From positions 59,856,583-59,920,582 of the forward strand of contig CM047808.1 in the NCBI GenBank assembly GCA_026214975.1: 64,000 nt of DNA, written 5' to 3'. The notes under the pieces were generated by a model that saw only the letters and a list, made by a program, of their open reading frames with translations, was not told where the DNA came from and made no database searches. This document shows positions 10,134 through 18,907 of the stretch, in pieces (position 1 is the stretch's first letter; every line of letters begins with the position of its first letter). The stretch comes from Gentiana macrophylla (lineage: Eukaryota > Streptophyta > Magnoliopsida > Gentianales > Gentianaceae). The position numbers and the translations under genes are program-made.

Positions 10134-10991
10134 TTGGAAGACAAAGTTGTCAGTTCATCCTCGAAGAAAGCCTTTTCTGAGAGTGACTTGAAAAAGCTTC
10201 CATTTCCACCTAGAAAAAGCAACATCTCCTTGAATGAGGACAAAAAGTATGAAAAAGTGCTAAACCTTCTGAAAAACACTCAGGTTAATCTTCCATTATC
10301 CGAGGTCTTGGTTGAGATGCCTAAGTATACCAAATTCATCAAGGATGTTGTTTCTTCTAAGAAGAAGTTAGCAGACATGGATCGGTTGATTGGTGAGGAT
10401 TGCTCTATGATCAATTATGAAGATCTACCAATCAAGAAGGGTGACCCTGGGAAATTTGTTCTCACCTTGCTAATGGGAGGCTTAGTCTTCCCAAACTCTT
10501 TATGTGACATGGGTGCATCCATAAGCCTGATGCCATTGTCTGTCTGCAAACAGCTTGGGTTAGACAATCTTCTAGAACCCACCACCATGAATCTTCAATT
10601 CGCAGATAGATCTTCTAAGAAAGCTACGGGAATACTTAAGGACGTCCTAGTTCAAATTGACTGATTTACCTTCCCGGTGGACTGGTACGTTCTGGACATA
10701 GAGAAGGATGAGCATGTCCCTCTAATTCTTAGGAGACCTTTTCTGTCTACAGCCAGAGCCCTCATTGACTGTGATGGTGGGCAAGTGACGATACGTGTTG
10801 GTGATCAAGAGGTGAGTTACAATGTTTCCAAAGCTAGCCAGAAACCCTCTGAAAGACCGACCGGCTTCTCCATTGACGAAATGTCTGATGACTTCAATGA
10901 TTTCATGGAAAAGCAAGTCATGGCTGTTGCAACTGAATACGAGCGACTAGTGGAGAAGCTGAATAATCATGGTGTGGTGAATCTAGAATAG
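10134..10991 (+). pseudogene. pol: Athila pol, aspartic protease region
   Basis: Retropepsin-type protease that would cleave the polyprotein. It is preceded by the Athila-type lead-in (about 10185-10440, with LPFPPRKSN and DCSMINYEDLPIKKGDPGKF). The active-site region reads LCDMGASISLMPLSV at about 10500-10545, where the D-x-G-A motif is expected, and is followed by QFADRSSKKATG. TGA at 10662 and TAG at 10989 interrupt one otherwise continuous frame that leads into RT, and PLILRRPFLSTARALIDCD (from 10710) is the C-terminal protease segment. Confidence 0.9.
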
Positions 10992-11015
10992 TTAGAAGCT
11001 GATTTTGAGGATGAG

Positions 11016-12337
11016 TTGTTGAAAGGAGAAGTTTTGGCGATGGGACCACTAAGTAAACTCAGCGATGTTGAGTTGAAAAGTGGAGATCTTAACTCAAGTT
11101 TGGAAGACCCCCCTGCAGATCTGGTACTGAAGCCTTTGGGTAAACATCTAAAGTATGTGTTTTTAAGAGAAGGTGACAAGCTTCCATTAATTATATCTGC
11201 CAAGCTGTCTCGATTAGAAGAAATGAAGCTGGTGAACGTCTTGAGGAAAAATGAGAAAGCCTTTGGTTGGCAAGTAGGAGACATCAGAGGGATATCTCCT
11301 GACATCTGTATGTATAAAATCAAGACTGAAGAGGGTGCAAAATGTGTTAGACAGCCCCAGAGGAGGCTCAACCCTCATATGCAAGAGGTGGTCAAGAAGG
11401 AAATTATCAAGCTTTTAGATATGGGTATCATATACGCAATCGCTGACAGTGAATGGGTATCCCCTACCCAGTTAGTTCCCAAGAAAGGAGGAATTACTAT
11501 TGAGAAGAATGAGAAGGGAAAAGAAATAGCATTGAGACTTGTTACTGGTTACAGAGTCTGCATTGATTACAGGAAACTCAATGAGGTAACCATGAAAGAT
11601 CATTTCCCCCTTCCTTTCATTGATCAGATGCTTGAGCGTCTGGCGGGACACACATTCTATCAAGCTGGACGGATATTCGTGGATATTTTCGAGATACCCA
11701 TCGATCCAGCTTGACCAAAAAAGACCACTTTCACCGCTTATTATGGTACATTCGCTACAGTGCGAATGCCATTTGGTCTTTGCAATGCCCTGCTACACAT
11801 TCAAAGATGTATGCCGCCATCTTTGGCGGGCTAGTTGAAAAGTGTATGGAAATTTTTATGGATGACTTTTCGGTCTTTGGTCAATCCTTCGATGATTGTC
11901 TTGACAATCTTGACCAGTCTTATCCGGATGTGTGGAAAGAACTTAGTCCTAAATCGGGAAAAGTGCCATTTCATGGTAGATGAGGAATAGTTCTTGGCCA
12001 CAAGATCTCCGGCAAAGGTATTGAGGTAGACAGGGCCAATGTAGAAGCTATCGAGAAGATGAGTTATCCTAAGAATGTGCGCGAAGTCAGAGGTTTTCTG
12101 GGAAACGTCGGTTTCTATAGGAGATTCATTCAGGACTTTTCCAAGATAGCCAAGCCCCTGTCTACACTACTAAAAGAAGGCGTTTTATTCGATTTTGATG
12201 AAAGTTTCAAGAAAGCGTTTGAGGAGCTTAAAAGTCGATTAATCTCTGCGCCGATCCTTATTTCGCCTGACTGGAATCTCCCCTTTGAACTTATGTGCGA
12301 TGCGTCAAACTATGCTGTTGGCGCAGTCTTAGGATAA
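11016..12337 (+). pseudogene. pol: Athila pol, reverse transcriptase
   Basis: RNA-dependent DNA polymerase that would copy the element RNA. The N-terminal part is open from 11016 to 11714, with WVSPTQLVPKKGG and YRVCIDYRKLNEVT. Small indels from about 11650 to 11990 scatter the palm domain over three frames. The catalytic F-M-D-D tetrad is still present, in EKCMEIFMDDFSVFGQSF at about 11840-11895. The connection region (12059-12337) has VREVRGFLGNVGFYRRFI. A TAA at 12335 then separates RT from the RNase H/integrase frame, which continues in phase. Confidence 0.92.
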
Positions 12338-12406
12338 AGAATAAAAGGGAAATTCCAGCCAATCTATTACGCCAGTCATACGCTAAATCCGTCCCAAGTA
12401 AACTAC

Positions 12407-14323
12407 ATGACTACTGAAAATGAATTATTGGCCGTAGTCTTTGCCCTGGACAAGTTTCTTAGTTACTTGTTGGGTGCTCAAGTAGTTGTGTGGACTGATG
12501 ACGCTGCTTTGCGATACTTGATAACTAAGAAAGAGGCTAAACCGCGCTTACTACGTTGTATACTGACCCAACAAGAGTTTGATGTCCAAATCAAAGATAA
12601 AAAGGGCAGTGAGAACATAGTGGCTGATCATGTCTCAAGAATGTTGAATGAGGAAAAGGATGACCCTGACGATATAGATCTTTACTTTCCTCTGGAGAAT
12701 ATCATGCTTATCGACGGTTGTCCTCCAGATGTTCCTTGGTATTCTTCCATCGTAAACTACCTTCATTCCCAATATCTTGACCCAGAGTTTTCCTATCAGG
12801 AGAAGAAGAAATTCTTCTCTGATTTGAAAACATACGTTTGGGATGAACCTTACCTCTTCAAGGTTTGTAAAGAAGGTTTGCTGAGAAGATGTGTTCCTGA
12901 ATCTGAGAAACATGATATTATTGAGCAATGCCACAGTGGACCCACTGGCGGTCACTTTGGTCCTTGGAAAACCGTTGCCAAGATCTTTCAATCCGGCTTC
13001 TATTGGCCCACGATCTTTAAAGATACAGAAGCTTTCTGTAAAGCTTGTGATAGGTGTCAAAGAACCGGAACTTTAACACGGCGTTTCGACATGCCGTTGA
13101 AACCCATTCTAGAATGCGAAGTCTTTGATGTATTGGGTATCGATTTTGTGGGACCATTCCCATCATCTTGTGGAAATAAATACATCTTAGTCTGCGTGGA
13201 TTATGTATCGAAATGGGTGGAGGCTCAAGCCACGTCTCACAATGATCATAAGACGGTCATGAAGTTTCTAAAGAAAAACATCTTCCTGAGATTCGGGTGT
13301 CCACGCGCCTTGATTAGTGATGAAGGGACACACTTTTGCAACCGACCCTTGGAGAAAGTGCTTCAGAAATATGGTGTCCGGCATAAAACTGGTACACCGT
13401 ATCATCCTATGACGAGTGGTCAAGTTGAGAGAAGCAACCAAAGTTTGAAGAAGATTCTGGAGAAAACAGTTAACAGTCATAGAAAAGACTGGAGTCTTAA
13501 GTTGGATGATGTACTGTGGGCATATCGAACTGCATATATGACCCCCATGGGTACATCACCCTATCAAATGGTTTATGGTAAACCATGCCACTTACCAATC
13601 GAGTTAGAGCATAGAGCCTATTGGGCCACGAAGTTTTTGAACTTCGATACCCAATCTTGTGGAAAACATCGATTGCAACAGTTGCATGAGCTTGATGAAT
13701 TTAGACTTCAGGCCTACGAAAGTGCCAGGATAAGTAAGGAAAAGACGAAACTCCTTCACGATGCCGAAATCAAGAAGAGAGAATTCCAAGTAGGGGAACA
13801 AGTTTTATTGTACAATTCCAGGTTACATCTGTTCCCTGGTAAGCTGAGGACACGATGGTCCGGTCCCTTTGAAATTCTCCAAATCGTTCCTGGAGGTGTT
13901 ATAGAACTACGAGGTTATGGTGACCAGCCGTTCCGAGTAAATGGTCAAAGGTGCAAGCATTACATTGGTCAAGCCAAGGAACATCCTCTGATTGTTCGAT
14001 TCCTCGATATCCTCGGGTGTGGTACTTCAGAAGTCGATAAATTTGATGAATTTTTGCCCGATTTGTTTTCCGAGAATGACGGTAGTGGTCCCTCTGAAGA
14101 AGTTCTAGCAGGTAGTTGGAACATGGAAGAGTTTGAGAAGGAGCAACAGTTGAAACTTCGTCAGAAGAAGAAGAAATCAACCATGGTGAGGTTTAAACGT
14201 GTGTGGAAGGCAATTAAAGAATTAACCCCGTGTGTTAGATGCTGTTTCTGCAGCCACACTACTGATCAAAGCCTACACGAGGTAGTGGCTGGCAGAAAAG
14301 TTAAATGGCCTGATCCAGGCTGA
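12407..14323 (+). CDS. pol: Athila pol, RNase H and integrase (open, 638 codons)
   Basis: Open from ATG 12407, although the natural frame starts further upstream. The first 80 residues are the RNase H domain (TTENELLAVVFALDKF, VWTDDAALRYL). The integrase zinc region follows at about residues 175-225 (HSGPTGGHFG, then CKACDRC). The catalytic core shows the D,D,E set: GIDFVGPFPSS, ALISDEGTHF and SGQVERSNQSLK. A chromodomain is absent; the C-terminal GPF-type region ends near HYIGQ. The tail (about 14030-14323) is acidic, then basic, and finally Cys-rich, and I do not recognise it. TGA at 14321-14323 ends the frame 14 nt before a conserved hairpin. This is the best preserved gene in the window. 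Confidence 0.95.
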   Translation: MTTENELLAVVFALDKFLSYLLGAQVVVWTDDAALRYLITKKEAKPRLLRCILTQQEFDVQIKDKKGSENIVADHVSRMLNEEKDDPDDIDLYFPLENIMLIDGCPPDVPWYSSIVNYLHSQYLDPEFSYQEKKKFFSDLKTYVWDEPYLFKVCKEGLLRRCVPESEKHDIIEQCHSGPTGGHFGPWKTVAKIFQSGFYWPTIFKDTEAFCKACDRCQRTGTLTRRFDMPLKPILECEVFDVLGIDFVGPFPSSCGNKYILVCVDYVSKWVEAQATSHNDHKTVMKFLKKNIFLRFGCPRALISDEGTHFCNRPLEKVLQKYGVRHKTGTPYHPMTSGQVERSNQSLKKILEKTVNSHRKDWSLKLDDVLWAYRTAYMTPMGTSPYQMVYGKPCHLPIELEHRAYWATKFLNFDTQSCGKHRLQQLHELDEFRLQAYESARISKEKTKLLHDAEIKKREFQVGEQVLLYNSRLHLFPGKLRTRWSGPFEILQIVPGGVIELRGYGDQPFRVNGQRCKHYIGQAKEHPLIVRFLDILGCGTSEVDKFDEFLPDLFSENDGSGPSEEVLAGSWNMEEFEKEQQLKLRQKKKKSTMVRFKRVWKAIKELTPCVRCCFCSHTTDQSLHEVVAGRKVKWPDPG

Positions 14324-14337
14324 TCTAAAAGAGTGTC

Positions 14338-14381
14338 GAGCTAACGACATTAACCAAAAGCGCCACTAGGAGGCATCCTAG
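14338..14381 (+). promoter_or_regulatory. Post-stop hairpin motif, copy 1
   Basis: It starts 14 nt after the pol stop. A conserved lead (GAGC, then TTAACCAAAAGCGC) is followed by a perfect stem-loop: stem CTAGG (14366-14370), loop AGGCAT, stem CCTAG (14377-14381). Copy 2 at 14919-14963 keeps the lead and loop but has a different, still perfect stem. I recall similar sequence behind pol in other Athila-type elements but know no assigned function. Confidence 0.75.
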
Positions 14382-14462
14382 ATATCCTTTATTATATTAG
14401 TACTCTCTTTTATGTTGTATCTTTTTCTTTGATTAGTTTTTATCGTAAGTCTAATTAAGATT

Positions 14463-14907
14463 TTGTTTGAATCTATTCAGTTTAGCTGTGTTTTATATAT
14501 GGATTACGGAGTTCTACCACAGGAGTTTCCTTTCATTAGTAGGATCCCACTTATCACTCTAGGTGACGGACCCGGAGGGATTATCATTTTGGACGTAGAC
14601 TTTGATATTAGTACCCGCATCAGGACCGATACATATGTTCTCATTGTACCCCGATCTTCGGGAGGTGGAGATTTTAGCTCAGAGGACCAGCAGGAGATTT
14701 TAGGACGACCGTATACAATCCTCAATGATCCGATGCTGACTGACTTGGCGCTAGTGCTGCAAGCTGAGCATTTCCAAGGAGTAGATGTTCTTTGGCGAGG
14801 ACCGGGCTCTACAGATTTAGTATGATTTTCCTCCTGCTATTGACATGCTCCGCCGTCTGATCCGGATTGTGGATTGGGAGGAGATTTACGATGACTATCG
14901 TCGTTAG
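14463..14907 (+). pseudogene. Small unknown ORF between pol and the env-position ORF
   Basis: The frame opens at ATG 14463 (an alternative ATG at 14499 gives MDYGVLPQEF) and runs to TGA at 14823-14825. A +1 shift near 14820 would extend it to TAG at 14905-14907 with a conserved-looking tail (IDMLRRLIRIVDWEEIYDD). The product would be about 135-148 residues. It has a hydrophobic centre (GGIIILDVDFDI) and an acidic C-terminus, with no signal peptide, membrane span or motif I recognise. It is framed by two copies of the post-stop hairpin motif, which suggests a genuine cistron, not spacer. Confidence 0.5.
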
Positions 14908-14918
14908 GCTGTTTAGTC

Positions 14919-14963
14919 GAGCAAACAACGTTAAACAAAAGCGCTCGGTGGGAGGCAACCCAC
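14919..14963 (+). promoter_or_regulatory. Post-stop hairpin motif, copy 2
   Basis: It begins 11 nt after the extended stop of the small ORF. The lead (GAGC, then TTAAACAAAAGCGC) matches copy 1, and the stem-loop is GTGGG (14948-14952), AGGCAA, CCCAC (14959-14963). All five stem pairs are kept even though several bases differ from copy 1. A further palindrome, CACTAG/CTAGTG, follows at once. Confidence 0.75.
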
Positions 14964-15093
14964 TAGTTCTAGTGTTTTTTAAGTGTTTTTCAGCTTTTAT
15001 CTTTTATTTGAAGTTTTATATGAATTTTTATAATAAAAATAAGAGTTTGATTTGATTTGAATGAAAATTTTTAAGTTTTTGTTAAATTCTGCC

Positions 15094-15352
15094 TCAGACG
15101 TGCGTCCATGCCTTTGAACGCCCGTCTGATCTATGTCTGTCTTGGACGAGCGTCCATCCTTCCTGAACGCTCGTCCGTCCTTTGAAAAATTTGGACGAGC
15201 GTCCAAATTAATTTCTTGAACGACCGTCAGCAAGATTCCCTCCAACTCTGTTCAAAAATTGACAACCTGGACGAGCGTCTGAATATCTGGATGCCCGTCC
15301 AGTTCATGAGATCCCCAGCTGAACGCCCGTCCAGTTTCATGGACGCCTGTTC
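15094..15352 (+). repeat. Palindrome array upstream of the Athila env-position ORF
   Basis: Ten or more copies of the GGACGAGCGTCC / AACGCCCGTCTG family, in both orientations, fill this 260-bp non-coding stretch. They are the motifs of the U3 and leader arrays. A TATA-like AATAAATA lies just after the array, the arrangement seen in the LTR. Confidence 0.85.
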
Positions 15353-15363
15353 AGACCTGCGTC

Positions 15364-15371
15364 AATAAATA
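15364..15371 (+). promoter_or_regulatory. Possible internal promoter (TATA-like) for the env-position ORF
   Basis: AATAAATA follows the palindrome array and precedes CCCCTGCCC and an AC-rich segment similar to the LTR sequence after its TATA box (both include CAGATTT). This looks like a partial copy of the U3/R promoter layout, 580 bp before the ORF. Activity is inference. Confidence 0.4.
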
Positions 15372-15668
15372 CCCCTGCCCCCAGATTTCATTCAAACCAG
15401 AATTTTCAAATTGCACCACCCGACTTTTGCCCTCCTTTTGCCCTAAATTCATCGTTTCTAAACCAAATTGGGCGATTCAAAGTCCTACAAGCAGCTCTCA
15501 ATCCCCTCTTTTCGATTTTTCAAACCAAATCCCCCAACAAACACCAGTTAATCGGATTTAGTGACCTATATAGTCCGACTTTTTTGAAGAAAAATTCGAT
15601 TTTTTTTGTTCGATTTGGCACTGTTTGGGCTTCTAATCCTCTTTTTCATCATCCCATCATCCTATTTG

Positions 15669-15945
15669 GTAAGTTTTTATCAACTTTTCTAAGATTATTT
15701 CTCGTTTTTCTAAGTTCGATCTTCGAGTCGACTCTTTTATATGAATTTTTCCTTATTTGTTTTCTTTCTCTTCTTTTGTTTCTGTTTCTTGTTCTGTTGA
15801 TGATTGTGGTGATGTTGATGGTTATGGATGGGTTGCATTGTGGTTTTGGTGTTGGTTTGGTGTGACTTGGTTTTGAAATCCCGTTTGGACGATAAACGGG
15901 TGGTTTGTTTGAATTGTGGTTGGGGATGATTGTTGGTTTAGCTTA
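15669..15945 (+). other. Candidate 5'-UTR intron before the env-position ORF
   Basis: CTATTTG/GTAAGTTT at 15669 is a near-consensus plant donor. The following 200 bp are T-rich, and possible acceptors ending in AG lie around 15939-15945, just before ATG 15954. A hydrophobic 93-codon frame (15584-15865) runs across this stretch and is probably only the T-rich intron read as protein. Confidence 0.4.
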
Positions 15946-15953
15946 AGTTTACA

Positions 15954-17410
15954 ATGGTGCGTAAAGCGGTGCAGAAACGGCATGGTAAGGGGGTTGCCAA
16001 TGAACCTCCTAAGAAGAAGAAGGTTGTAGACCCCACATTAGTCAATCCGAACCGAGGCATCCATATTGGTGAACGTCAAAATCCTCCTAGAGGTCAATCT
16101 AGGGTTCCTTTACGGGATGAGTCTGAGTCTGGGTCAGACACTGATAATGATGTACCCCTAGTGAGACTACTTAGGGTTGAAGGGAGTGAAGACGAAACCT
16201 AGGTTTAGAGCTAAGCAAGCCGAGGAAGCAACTGAGAGGTCTAAGCCGGTTAGACAGAATGTGAGACCTCCTATCCCTATCCCCTTGGCTCGTAGGTTCA
16301 TAAATCCTAAGGCTTTCGAGGTGTACAATAAGCACTATGTTATGTGGACGATGTTAATAGAGCGAGCCATCCTTGAGACCAAGGTTGATCCCGCTTTTGT
16401 TAAAATGCTTACGGATAGAAAGTGGGGAGCATTGATGAGAACTCCGAGGACCCCAGTTAATGCTACATTAGTCCGAGAGTTTTATGCCAATTGCTCGGAA
16501 ACGGATTTGGAAGCCGGAGTTGTGATGGTTCGGGGGGTAAAGGTTCCGTTTACACCTAAGGTTATAAACGAGAAGTATAACTTGGCACTTTTTGAGAGGT
16601 TGGACTACAAGGAGGCAATAAAGGCTAAGCAGGATGCGGGAGAGGATCCGCTGGAGGATTTACGTTTGTTGGTATGCCCGGAGGTGCCGTGGACACTTAG
16701 ACCGGGCGAAGATAGGAAAGAGTTGGTGACAACGAGTTGGACGGAGGATTGGAAGGTCCAATGTCGGTTTATTCAGAACTTGTTGTTACCTAAGAACAAC
16801 ATGACTCATTTTCACATTGGTGACCTTGGGATGTTATATGCCTTGAATTTCAAGCTAAATGTGGATGTAGGACAAGCCATTTTCGATGAGATGTCCACGA
16901 ATCAGAAGGTCTATGCTCGGTGTTTGATATGTCCGCATTTGATCCACAGTATCTGTCAAGATGCTAGGGTTCCCGAGTACAAGACCGATCACAAACCGAA
17001 GAATCCTAGGTACTTGCAGCGGGAGAAAGTGAAATCTTCGGGACAGTTTGAGGCTGAGGCAGCACGCGAGCCCGGTTCGTCTTCGGCACCACCTCGAGCA
17101 TCTTCCCTTCCATCTTTATCTCCCTCAGTCCGGATGAGGTTGAGTATGGCTAACAAAAGTAATGGAATCGGATGGAGGATATTAGGACTTCCTAGAACAA
17201 TATCTTGACTATTTTGCGGTGCATGACCGGCCTCCGAGGGACGACAGAGTCTTCAACCCGAGCATTATAGATTACGTCTATTCGGATGAGATTGAGCAAG
17301 CCATTGCGGATGTTCTTCATGATTCCAAGTCTTCTTCGGATGAGGAGCAGACTGACTCTCCTACGGGTGGATCACCTCCTCCGATGATTCTTCATGGCAC
17401 CGCGCACTGA
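15954..17410 (+). pseudogene. Env-position ORF: putative plant transposon protein
   Basis: Occupies the slot where retroviruses carry env but has no signal peptide or membrane anchor. It starts at ATG 15954 with a basic N-terminus (PPKKKKVVDP, nuclear-localisation-like). A 1-base shift near 16180 moves to the frame with the conserved domain (16177 to about 17000): LARRFINPKAFEVY, FYANCSETD, VMVRGVKVPFTPKVINEKY, LLLPKNNMTHFHIG and ARCLICPHLI. These blocks match the putative plant transposon protein family (I believe Pfam PF20167) found in Athila-type elements. A Ser/Pro-rich linker follows. A second shift near 17170-17200 leads to a short acidic tail (17219-17410) with HDRPPRDDRVFNPS. The function is not known; a DNA- or chromatin-binding role is only a guess. 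Confidence 0.85.
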
Positions 17411-17868
17411 TCTTATTTTTCTGATTCTAGCTTTTGTTTTTCTTTGATACAATGGTTGTATTGTCTTACTACTTTTCCTTACTTGATTCATTGTACTTTT
17501 CATGTAGCTACTGTCTATTTTTCTCGGTGAATCTTGTAAGCCTTAAGGCATTCCGTACTTTCATTTGACTTTCCTATGCTTTCACTTTTCATTGTATTGA
17601 ATGCTTCATCTTTTGACATAGTTCGATTTTACTGTATCCTTTCATTTTGGTATAATTCCCCATTTTCCCCGAGATTTTTCCGTGTTTGTCGAGTAGTGCA
17701 GGTATATTTCTAGCTGTATTGACGAACTCGCTTTTACATCGTGTGGTTACGAGTTCTATTTGTCATTACGTAGGCTCCGGCCTGACCAACGATTCAAGTA
17801 TCTGTTACGATCAGCTAAGTACTCTTATCCGTTCTGAAATTCTGCACAACCTGAGGACATGTTGTGGT

Positions 17869-17886
17869 TTAAGTGTGGGGGAGGGG
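17869..17886 (+). promoter_or_regulatory. Second (internal) polypurine tract of Athila
   Basis: TTAAGTGTGGGGGAGGGG nearly repeats the tract AAGTGTGGGGGAG that abuts the 3' LTR, but lies about 1.0 kb upstream. It could act as an extra plus-strand primer or be a remnant of an earlier LTR edge. Confidence 0.6.
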
Positions 17887-18327
17887 AATGGTTTATGTGT
17901 ATCTATTCGTTTGCTTACTTCGTTATTGTTTCTATGCAATATGAGCTAAATTTTTCAAAATTTTTGTTCTGTCCCGAGTAAGCAATGCATAATCTTTGTT
18001 CGTTATTGTTATAGTCATCGATGTCAGATAATCGTATGTCCAAAGAAGTTAGTTGTTTCACCCGATATATATTTTTCACGAGCCATAGTGAATGATGAGC
18101 TATAATATAAAGCTATACCCCTTTTGATTAGTGATTTGTGTTATCTTATAAGTCATGTGCTTAGTGCTAACGTATGTATCGTGAGAATTATAATAGTTTG
18201 TGTTTAGATCCAAAGTATGATATGCTGTGAATATCTGAGGTTTGAATGTGATAAGTAAAGCGTAACTAAAGTTGTTGAAAAAGTTGAAAAGTAAATGAAT
18301 TAGTTGGGTGTGTCGGAAGCTGGTCGA

Positions 18328-18509
18328 TGATTTGAGTGAGGTAGGTCATATCTCGAATGTCCTATACCACTATGATGACCAAAAGCTCACGGCATCACAA
18401 TGTAAGAAGTTGCCTTATGATTTGAGTAAGGTAGGGTATATCTCGAATGTCCTATTCTCGCTATGCAGGCAATAGCTCATTCTGTGTGTTTAAAAGTGAA
18501 ATAGTTAAA
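18328..18509 (+). repeat. 91-bp imperfect tandem duplication
   Basis: GATTTGAGT(G/A)AGGTAGG starts at 18328 and again at 18419, and both are followed by ATATCTCGAATGTCCTAT. There are two copies only, in the Athila 3' UTR. Confidence 0.7.
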
Positions 18510-18869
18510 TCAACTTATATAAGGAATGTGGTATGAAATGAATAAAAGACTTAGTTATCGCACATCTTATCCCCAGTATAAACCGACAGATATGTTGTAG
18601 GGATTATCCTCTGAGTATGTCAGAAAGGTCCTAAATGTATTCTATCATCCTTTTCGGGATATGTTACGTTTTGTAGGGTGCATCTTATAAGTATCATTCA
18701 TTTCTAGTTTGAAGGGGGTATTAGCTAGTTTGCTTGAAATTTTCAAGTTTGGACTTAGTGGAAGTTTGTTATGGCTTTGCACACACACCGGGGTGAACCT
18801 CTAAGTTATTGAATATGTGTTATATGTGCTGAGATGTCTATCTTTTTCCGAGTCTTGATTTTCGTTTTG

Positions 18870-18907
18870 TTTTGCTCGGGACGAGCAAAAGCTAAGTGTG
18901 GGGGAGT
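18870..18907 (+). promoter_or_regulatory. Hairpin plus polypurine tract next to the Athila 3' LTR
   Basis: 18870-18890 is a perfect hairpin: TTTTGCTC, loop GGGAC, GAGCAAAA. It leads straight into GCTAAGTGTGGGGGAG, the polypurine tract, and the 3' LTR starts at 18908. The minus-strand non-autonomous element keeps TTTGCTCGGGACG and GCTAAGTGGGGGG at the same place (39978-40012), although its stem is less complete. Confidence 0.8.

Larger units (their letters stand above)
17411..18869 (+). other. Athila 3' untranslated region
   Basis: About 1.46 kb without a supported gene. It holds a second, internal polypurine tract (17869-17886) and an imperfect tandem duplication with a 91-bp period (18328-18509), each copy containing GATTTGAGT, then ATATCTCGAATGTCCTAT. 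The rest is T- and A-rich. Confidence 0.75.

Noticed and set aside
15584..15865. Hydrophobic 93-codon plus-strand ORF that could be a membrane protein
   Set aside because: The hydrophobicity comes from T-rich sequence spanning a likely intron donor (GTAAGT at 15669); no family resemblance.
15954..17410. Env-position ORF as a true retroviral envelope gene
   Set aside because: No signal peptide, glycoprotein-like Cys pattern or C-terminal membrane anchor; the conserved blocks match the putative plant transposon protein family instead.
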